The notes under the pieces are model-generated. The model was given only the letters and a program-made list of their open reading frames with translations. It did no database searches and was not told the origin of the DNA. The position numbers were made by a program, and so were the translations under genes. A DNA stretch of 64,000 nucleotides from JAWVFM01 sp963739355 (GTDB lineage Bacteria > Actinomycetota > Thermoleophilia > Solirubrobacterales > 70-9). Positions 58,595 to 64,000 of this stretch are shown here, one piece after another; position 1 is the first letter of the stretch; every line of letters begins with the position of its first letter. The stretch is from assembly GCA_963739355.1 (NCBI GenBank), contig CAVUAD010000012.1, positions 1 to 64,000 of the forward strand. The letters are read 5' to 3'.

Positions 58595-59518
58595 ATGAAA
58601 CTGGGTTACGACGGCAAGCTCTACATCCTCGCCTGCGACCACCGCGGGTCGTTCACGAAACGCTTCGGGATCGAGGGCGAACCCACGCCCGCGGACCTGG
58701 AGCGCATCGCCGACGCGAAGCACCTGGTCCTGGAGGGGGTCCAGGCGGCCCTCGAGCGCGGCGCGGATGCCTCGGTGACAGGGGTGCTCTTCGACGAGCA
58801 GTTCGCGGGTCCGGCCGGGGTCCCGGAGCAGGCCAAGGCCATGGGCATCAAGCTCGCGATGCCGGTCGAGAAGAGCGGCCAGAAGGAGTTCGACTTCGAG
58901 TACGGGGAGGACTTCGGCGAGCACATCGAGCGCTTCGACCCCGACTTCTCGAAGGTGCTCGTTCGCTACAACCCCGGCGGCGACGCGGAGATGAACCGTC
59001 GCCAGGCGGAGCGCCTGCGGCGGCTTGGCGATTGGCTTCACGAGCACGACCGCCTGTTCCTCTTCGAGCTGCTCGTGCCCGCCGAGGAAGCGCAGCTCGC
59101 ATCGGTGGACGGGGACGGCGACCGCTACGACGCCGAGGTGCGCCCCGAGCTGATGCGCGCCACGATCGCCGAGCTGCAGGACGCCGGCGTCGAGCCCGAC
59201 ATCTGGAAGATCGAGGGGGTCGACGACAGCGCCGACTGCGAGCGGATCGCGGCCCAGTGCCGCAGCGGCGACCGCGGCGGCGTCGTCTGCGTGGTGCTTG
59301 GCCGCGGGGCCGACAACGACAAGGTCGATCACTGGCTGCGGGAGGGCGCCCCGGTGAGTGGCTATGTGGGCTTCGCCATCGGCCGTTCGATCTGGGACGA
59401 GCCGCTCAAGGCCTTCCTCGACGGCAGCCTGTCGCGCGAAGATGCCGCGTCCAAGGTGGCGGACAACTACATGCGCTTCGTCGAGGTCTACGCCTCCGCC
59501 GAAGTGCCCACCGGCTAG
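58595..59518 (+). CDS. DUF2090 / IolC C-terminal-type aldolase-like protein
   Basis: The 307-residue protein reads as a single (beta/alpha)8 barrel: LYILACDHRGSFTKRFGIE at the N-terminus, GVLFDEQFAG, KLAMPVEKSGQKEFDFEYGE, VLVRYNPGGDAEMNRRQ and WKIEGVDD. This matches the domain fused to IolC kinases and implicated in 2-deoxy-5-keto-gluconate-6-phosphate cleavage (class I type with active Lys). It may alternatively act on another keto-sugar phosphate; no inositol genes are nearby. Confidence 0.78.
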   Translation: MKLGYDGKLYILACDHRGSFTKRFGIEGEPTPADLERIADAKHLVLEGVQAALERGADASVTGVLFDEQFAGPAGVPEQAKAMGIKLAMPVEKSGQKEFDFEYGEDFGEHIERFDPDFSKVLVRYNPGGDAEMNRRQAERLRRLGDWLHEHDRLFLFELLVPAEEAQLASVDGDGDRYDAEVRPELMRATIAELQDAGVEPDIWKIEGVDDSADCERIAAQCRSGDRGGVVCVVLGRGADNDKVDHWLREGAPVSGYVGFAIGRSIWDEPLKAFLDGSLSREDAASKVADNYMRFVEVYASAEVPTG

Positions 59519-59533
59519 CCCGGCGACGAGCTC

Positions 59534-61084
59534 ATGGACGTCGTGATCGCCGGAGGTGGGGTCGCCGGGCTGGAGGGGGCCCTGGCCCTTTCGGCGCTCG
59601 CCGAGGACCTCGTCGACATCGAGCTGGTCAGCCCCGGCGACGAGTTCGTGTACAGACCGCTCCTGGTTGCCGAGCCGTTCGGGGCCGCCGACGTGCTGAG
59701 GATCGACCTCGGGCGCGTTGCCGGCGACACCGGGGCGCGCCACACGAAGGATGCGCTTGCGTCCGTGGACCCGTCCGCTCACGAGGTGACCACGCGATCC
59801 GGCAGCCGGGTCGGGTACGACGCCCTGCTGGTGACGCTGGGAGCGCAGCCGGTCGAGGTCGTGCCCGGCGCCCTCACGTTCGGCGACGCGGCGGAGCGCC
59901 AGCGGTTCGCCTCCCTGCTGGGCACCCTTGGGCGGACCGGGATGCGGCGGCTGGCGTTCGTGGTGCCGCCGGCCGCGAACTGGTCGATAGCGGCGTACGA
60001 GCTCGCCTTTCTGACGGCCGCCGAGCGCGATGCCCGTCGCCTGCCGGACATCGAGCTGACCCTGGTGACCCACGAGGACGCGCCGTTGGACGCCTTTGGA
60101 CGCGCGACCGCGGAGCTGGTAGCCACGCGTCTGGAGGAGGCGGGCATCCTGCTGCGGACCGCCTGCCGCGCCGAGCGCTTCGAGGACGGCGAGTTGAGCC
60201 TCTCCGCCGCTGGGCCGATCTCGGTGGACGCGGCCGTCGCGCTGCCCGGGCTCGAGGTGCCGCCGCTCCCCGGCCTGCCGCAACGCCACAACGGGTTCGT
60301 CCAAACGGACACGAGCATGCGAGTCGCCGGGCTCGAGGACGTCTGGGCCGCGGGGGACGCGACCTGGTTTCCGGTCAAGCAGGGCGGGCTCGCGACGCAG
60401 CAAGCCGATGTCGCCGCTCGAGCGATTGCCGCCCGGGCCGGGGCCCACGTCCCGATCCAGACGTTCCGGCCCGTGTTGCGCGCTGTGCTGGCCACGGGCG
60501 GCGCTCCCGAGTTCCTCCGCTCGTCGCGGAGCGACCCTGCCGCCGCCGCGCGGTCGACGGGCCGAGCCCTGTGGTGGCCGCCGACCAAGCTCGCCGGGGC
60601 ATATCTCGGCCCCTACATCGAGCGGGCCCTCGGCGGGGACTACCCGCAGGTTCAGCTCCTCGACCTCGAGCCGCCGGCGGATCCCGACGCGGACGCGGCG
60701 GAGCACGGGCAGGCGGTCTCTCTCGTCCTGGCGGCTGCCGACGCGGATGCCGGTGGCGGCGACTTCGAGGGCGCCCTCAGGTGGCTCTCGTTCGCCGGAC
60801 AGCTCAACCTCGTGATTCCGCCCACGTACGTCGCGCGCCGTCACGAGTGGCGGCGGAGGCTTCAACCCGGCCTGGCGCCGGATGCCGCGGCCTCTCGCAT
60901 CGATCCAAGCTTCGCGAGCACGGCCGAGGCAATCACCGACCTGGAGAGACGGATCGGCTGGCTGCGCGAGATCCAAAACCGCAACCAGGGCGAGATGCGT
61001 TCCCATCTCGATGCGTTCGACGCCGGGATGGAGCATCTCATCGCTCAGTCCCGACGGACGAGCGTGGTCGAGGCGCGCAGCTAG
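59534..61084 (+). CDS. SQR/NDH-2-like FAD-dependent oxidoreductase (copy 2) with C-terminal extension
   Basis: The FAD site is VVIAGGGVAGLEGALAL, with VWAAGDATWFPVKQGGLATQ as second FAD contact, closely related to copy 1 at 48,445 (shared GDAT-PxKQGGLA-QQAD). A C-terminal extension of about 120 residues (from LVLAAADADAGG to the end) includes a helical part ending IGWLREIQNRNQGEMRSHL. The extension is not recognised. It may read through to electron transfer to quinone. It follows the aldolase-like gene by 15 bases. Confidence 0.83.
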   Translation: MDVVIAGGGVAGLEGALALSALAEDLVDIELVSPGDEFVYRPLLVAEPFGAADVLRIDLGRVAGDTGARHTKDALASVDPSAHEVTTRSGSRVGYDALLVTLGAQPVEVVPGALTFGDAAERQRFASLLGTLGRTGMRRLAFVVPPAANWSIAAYELAFLTAAERDARRLPDIELTLVTHEDAPLDAFGRATAELVATRLEEAGILLRTACRAERFEDGELSLSAAGPISVDAAVALPGLEVPPLPGLPQRHNGFVQTDTSMRVAGLEDVWAAGDATWFPVKQGGLATQQADVAARAIAARAGAHVPIQTFRPVLRAVLATGGAPEFLRSSRSDPAAAARSTGRALWWPPTKLAGAYLGPYIERALGGDYPQVQLLDLEPPADPDADAAEHGQAVSLVLAAADADAGGGDFEGALRWLSFAGQLNLVIPPTYVARRHEWRRRLQPGLAPDAAASRIDPSFASTAEAITDLERRIGWLREIQNRNQGEMRSHLDAFDAGMEHLIAQSRRTSVVEARS

Positions 61085-61087
61085 GGC

Positions 61088-61702
61088 TCAGCTCTCCTTC
61101 AGCACCGAGTACCAGACCCGCTCGGCGACGGCCGCCAGATGGTCGCTCGTTCGAACGAGACGGCGGTAGAGCTCGCGCCGCGCCGAGACCTCGCGGAGGT
61201 CGTCGACGCTCAGAAGCGCAGACATCGCCGCGCGGTAGATGTGCTCCACTCGCCGCTGGCTCTTGACGGCGCGGTCGGCAGCCTCCGTCGCGGAGGGCTC
61301 CCCTGGATGCCCGAGCTCATCGAGAGCCGTCGTCAGGTGCCGGGCCCCGTCTGCGAGCTCGGCGGCCATCTGAGCCGTTGGGGCGTCCGCCCCGATTCCC
61401 ATGAGCTCGGCCTCGCGGACCGCGTTCTTGGCGTGGTTCAGGACCTCGTCGAGATCGCGCGACAGCTCGAAGATGTCCTCGGGCTCCAGCGGGGTGGTGA
61501 ACGAGACGCTGAGCGCGCGCCGAAGCTCGCGCTTGCGCGCGTCGGCCCGGTGCTCGTGCTCGAGGAGTCGAGCCGCCGCGCCCTGCTCGCCGGCCGCCCA
61601 CGCCACCAGCGCCTCCATGCCCTCGACGGTGATCGCGGCCTGCTCGCGCAGCATTCCAAGGACATCGGGAGTGTCCGGGAGGAACCATCGGCCACGTTTC
61701 AC
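61088..61702 (-). CDS. DUF47 (PhoU-like) regulator of the PiT transporter
   Basis: The 204-residue all-helical protein has the DUF47 pattern (DVLGMLREQAAITVEGMEAL, LEPEDIFELSRDLDEVLNHA). These proteins accompany PiT phosphate transporters and are thought to control them. GTG 61702 overlaps the PiT stop (GTGA), so the pair is one operon. The gene ends tail-to-tail with the SQR-like gene. Confidence 0.88.
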   Translation of the reverse strand: MKRGRWFLPDTPDVLGMLREQAAITVEGMEALVAWAAGEQGAAARLLEHEHRADARKRELRRALSVSFTTPLEPEDIFELSRDLDEVLNHAKNAVREAELMGIGADAPTAQMAAELADGARHLTTALDELGHPGEPSATEAADRAVKSQRRVEHIYRAAMSALLSVDDLREVSARRELYRRLVRTSDHLAAVAERVWYSVLKES

Positions 61703-62709
61703 GCGAGCGCCCTCCACACGAGGAGCGTAACCGCCCCCAGCACAGCCGACGCCGGAAGGGTGAGGACCCACGCGAGGCAGATCTCGCGGACCACGGCCCA
61801 GTGCACGTGGTGCCAGCGCCGCCGCCCGGCGCCGACTCCCACCACCGACGACGCAACCACCTGCGTGGTGGATACCGGCGCTCCGCCGTAGGTCGCCCCG
61901 AGGATCACCGCGGTCGAGGCACTCTGGCTCGCCAGCCCGTCGAGCTGACTCAGATGGAAGATGCGGCGGCCGATCGTGCGGACGATCCGCCACCCGCCGA
62001 GCGCCGTGCCGACGGTCAGCGCGGCCCCGCAGGCGAGCTTCACCCAGAGCGGGACCGAGAACGTCCCCAGGTGCCCCGAGGCGACGAGGAGCGCGCCGAT
62101 CACGCCCATCGCCTTCTGCGCGTCGTTCGCGCCGTGGCCGAAGGAGAGCACGCTCGACATCGCCCACTCGGCCCCGCGTACCGGCCCGCGCACGTGCCTG
62201 GTTGCGCGTCGCAGGGCCCGCTTCCCGATGCGGGCGAAGAGCCACCCGAAAGCCACCCCGATGACCGGCGAGACCGCGAGCGCGATCAGGACGCCCGCGA
62301 GGCCGGTCGGCCGGAGGCCCTCCAACCCGCCCCAGTGGATCGCGCTGATCCCGGCGTCGGCGAAGGCGGCTCCCACGAGTCCGCCCACGAGGGCATGCGC
62401 GGAGCTGGAGGGCAGCCCCCGCGACCACGTGAGGACGTTCCAGATCGTGGCCGCCAGCGCCCCGGCGCCGATCACCTCGACCGCCTCATCCGGTGAGACC
62501 GTGACGATGCTGTCGATCGTGCTGGCCACCGCGGTGCCGACCAGGAGCGCGCCGGCCATGTTGAGCGTCGCGCTCAGCACGATGGCGCGGCCCGGGGTCG
62601 CGGCCCGTGTCGCCACGAGCGTCGCGATGGCGTTGGCCGCGTCGTGGAAGCCGTTGGTCAGCGCAAACGCCAGCGAGAAGCCGATGGCGAGGATCAGTTC
62701 CACCGACAA
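61699..62709 (-). CDS. PiT-family inorganic phosphate transporter
   Basis: The protein has 336 residues with about ten membrane segments. The duplicated PiT signature is clear: FALTNGFHDAANAIATLV near the N-terminus and SFGHGANDAQKAMGVI in the second half, with SSSAHALVGGLVGA and PVSTTQVVASSVVG loops. It imports phosphate with protons or sodium. The start is TTG 62709 or GTG 62703. Confidence 0.92.
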   Translation of the reverse strand: MSVELILAIGFSLAFALTNGFHDAANAIATLVATRAATPGRAIVLSATLNMAGALLVGTAVASTIDSIVTVSPDEAVEVIGAGALAATIWNVLTWSRGLPSSSAHALVGGLVGAAFADAGISAIHWGGLEGLRPTGLAGVLIALAVSPVIGVAFGWLFARIGKRALRRATRHVRGPVRGAEWAMSSVLSFGHGANDAQKAMGVIGALLVASGHLGTFSVPLWVKLACGAALTVGTALGGWRIVRTIGRRIFHLSQLDGLASQSASTAVILGATYGGAPVSTTQVVASSVVGVGAGRRRWHHVHWAVVREICLAWVLTLPASAVLGAVTLLVWRALA

Positions 62710-62793
62710 ACCGTAGTTCCGCCCGATGCGCCTGCGGCCGGCGCCTGCGAACGTGGCGAGACACGACCACTCACACGATCAACGGAGGCTCAC

Positions 62794-63189
62794 ATGCCAG
62801 CACCCACGAAGAAGGCGGCTCGTCCGAAGAAGGCGGCTCGTCCGAAGAAGGCAGCTCGTCCGGCTGCGAAGCGCCGGCCGGCACCAGCCAAGGACCCGGC
62901 GGGTATTCGCCGTCTCAACCGCTCGCTCGACTCCGCGCAGGACGCGCTCACGCACCTCCGCAAGGACGTCGGCAAGGACGTCAGCGCCGGTTCCACCAAG
63001 CTCTACAACGATCTCAAGCGCTTCGTCAAGGATGCGCGGCGGGACAGCGAGAAGCTCGCGAAGGCCCTGCAGCGCGACGCCGAGAAGGCCCAGGCCCGCA
63101 TGAAGCGCACGACCACCAGCAAGGCCACGGCACGGAAGCGCACACCGGCAAGGAAGCGTGCACCGGCACGGAAGACGACCAGCCGCTGA
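62794..63189 (+). CDS. Histone H1-like basic protein
   Basis: The 131-residue protein has three PKKAAR-type repeats at the N-terminus, a central helical part (LNRSLDSAQDALTHLRKDVG to QRDAEKAQARMK) and a Lys/Arg/Ala/Pro-rich C-terminus. GGAGG stands nine bases before ATG 62794. The composition is that of bacterial H1-like nucleoid proteins, so DNA binding and compaction in stress or dormancy is likely. No domain beyond this. Confidence 0.75.
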   Translation: MPAPTKKAARPKKAARPKKAARPAAKRRPAPAKDPAGIRRLNRSLDSAQDALTHLRKDVGKDVSAGSTKLYNDLKRFVKDARRDSEKLAKALQRDAEKAQARMKRTTTSKATARKRTPARKRAPARKTTSR

Positions 63190-63239
63190 ACCAGGCGGCG
63201 CCCGGTCGCGAGGCAGGCCAGCTAGGTTGTGAGGAGCGA

Positions 63240-64000
63240 ATGACCCGACCCCGATACATCCGGTTCTTCGAGGAGGTTGGCATCGACGACGTGCCGCTCG
63301 TGGGCGGCAAGAACGCGTCGCTCGGCGAGATGTACCGCGAGCTGTCCGACCAGGGTGTGCTCGTGCCAAACGGCTTTGCCACCACAGCGGACGCGTACAG
63401 GTACATGCTGGCTGAGACCGGCGCTTGGACCGCGCTTCACGACGCTCTCGACGACCTGGACCCGGAGAACATGACCGATCTGGCGCGCCGCGGCAGGCGC
63501 GCCCGGGAAATCGTCTATGGGGCCGGACTGCCCGACGACCTGGCCCAGGAGATCCTCGACGGCTACAGTCGCCTTCGGGAGGAGTACGGGGACGACATGA
63601 GCCTCGCGGTGAGGAGCTCGGCGACCGCCGAGGACCTGCCCACCGCGAGCTTCGCGGGTCAGCAGGAGACGTATCTGAACGTCCACGGGGAGCAGAGCCT
63701 GCTCGACGCGTGCCGGCGCTGTTTCGCCAGCCTGTTCACGGATCGCGCCATCCACTACCGGGTCGATCAGGGCTTCGACCACTTCCAGGTGGCGCTGTCG
63801 ATCGGCATCATGAAGATGGTTCGCTCGGACCTCGCGTCGTCGGGCGTCTTCTTCTCACTCGACACCGAGTCCGGCTTCCGGGACGTCGTCTTCATCACCG
63901 GCGCCTACGGGCTCGGCGAGAACGTCGTTCAGGGCGCCGTGGACCCGGACGAGTTCTACGTTCACAAGCCCACCTTCGAGCAGGGCCACCGCGCGGTGCT
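63240..64000 (+). CDS. ppsA: Phosphoenolpyruvate synthase, N-terminal part (runs off the window)
   Basis: ATG 63240 follows GAGGAG, and a TAGGTT box lies at 63223-63228. The reading has the PEP-utilising ATP-grasp domain: VPLVGGKNASLGEM, VPNGFATTADAYRYML, LAVRSSATAEDLPTASFAGQ and DLASSGVFFSLDTESGF. It is open to position 64,000 (253 residues). PEP synthase turns pyruvate, ATP and water into PEP, AMP and phosphate. The active-site His and C-terminal barrel lie beyond the window. Confidence 0.92.
   Translation, partial: MTRPRYIRFFEEVGIDDVPLVGGKNASLGEMYRELSDQGVLVPNGFATTADAYRYMLAETGAWTALHDALDDLDPENMTDLARRGRRAREIVYGAGLPDDLAQEILDGYSRLREEYGDDMSLAVRSSATAEDLPTASFAGQQETYLNVHGEQSLLDACRRCFASLFTDRAIHYRVDQGFDHFQVALSIGIMKMVRSDLASSGVFFSLDTESGFRDVVFITGAYGLGENVVQGAVDPDEFYVHKPTFEQGHRAV

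Noticed and set aside
58582..58595. A DosR-type palindrome upstream of stress genes
   Set aside because: I looked for a GGGACTTTAGTCCC-like site near the USP genes and found none; nearby TCTAGAC-type strings fit a -10 box better.

Overview
The window is a join of two unrelated pieces of DNA. Positions 1 to about 8,170 read like a Gram-negative (diderm) bacterium, possibly Acidobacteriota or Planctomycetota: an ECF sigma/anti-sigma pair, a secreted protein, then a type II secretion set gspE, gspF, gspG, gspH, gspI and gspJ with a four-helix-bundle (S23) gene inside it. This piece carries about ten single-base frameshifts, and most of its intergenic gaps hold short repeats built from GATCAACCG. 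At about 8,170 the gspJ reading stops in mid-gene and runs straight into the middle of a GMC oxidoreductase gene on the other strand. From there to 64,000 the DNA is high-GC, has tightly overlapping operons and only one clear frameshift, and looks like Actinomycetota, probably Thermoleophilia (Solirubrobacterales or Gaiellales type). The taxon is an inference from gene content and style; no rRNA is present.

Layout of the actinobacterial part. 8.2-12.7 kb: a leftward operon zwf, GH15 trehalase/glucoamylase, GMC oxidoreductase (cut). 12.7-20.1 kb: a patchy region with a lipid flippase-like gene, a cNMP-domain flavoprotein, a UBP zinc finger, a DUF1275 protein and a secreted beta-propeller. It is punctuated by three copies of the 3' half of a tRNA-Val, a hairpin plus CACATCC tandem repeat, and the fused ends of a deleted ABC transporter. 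20.2-26.2 kb: a SCO1-type lipoprotein, Crp/Fnr regulator, CLC channel and NhaA-DsbA fusion. 26.5-33.6 kb: a secreted GH3 glycosidase; an FMO-TetR-ADH operon; a methyltransferase and membrane protein pair; and a multicopper oxidase fragment.

33.8-47.6 kb is the most striking part. Two divergent operons start from a shared control region at 38.1-38.25 kb, and each carries one version of the same set: an ApbE flavin transferase, a ferric-reductase-like haem membrane protein, a one-cluster ferredoxin, an NAD(P)H-type flavoprotein, and small membrane-anchored Ala/Pro/Ser/Thr-rich proteins. A two-component system opens the right operon and a second closes the region. I read this as a duplicated transmembrane electron-export system. 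It contains no recognisable FMN-binding domain protein, so the target of the two ApbE enzymes is open.

47.6-64 kb resembles a stress or dormancy island: four universal stress proteins, two related SQR-like flavoproteins, a GAF histidine kinase with a NarL-type regulator, DUF1918, metal and phosphate transporters (NRAMP-related, ZIP, PiT with DUF47), an aldolase-like protein, a histone H1-like basic protein and the start of a PEP synthase. At least ten start codons in the actinobacterial part sit 6-9 bases after a TANNNT box, so leaderless transcription seems to be the rule here.
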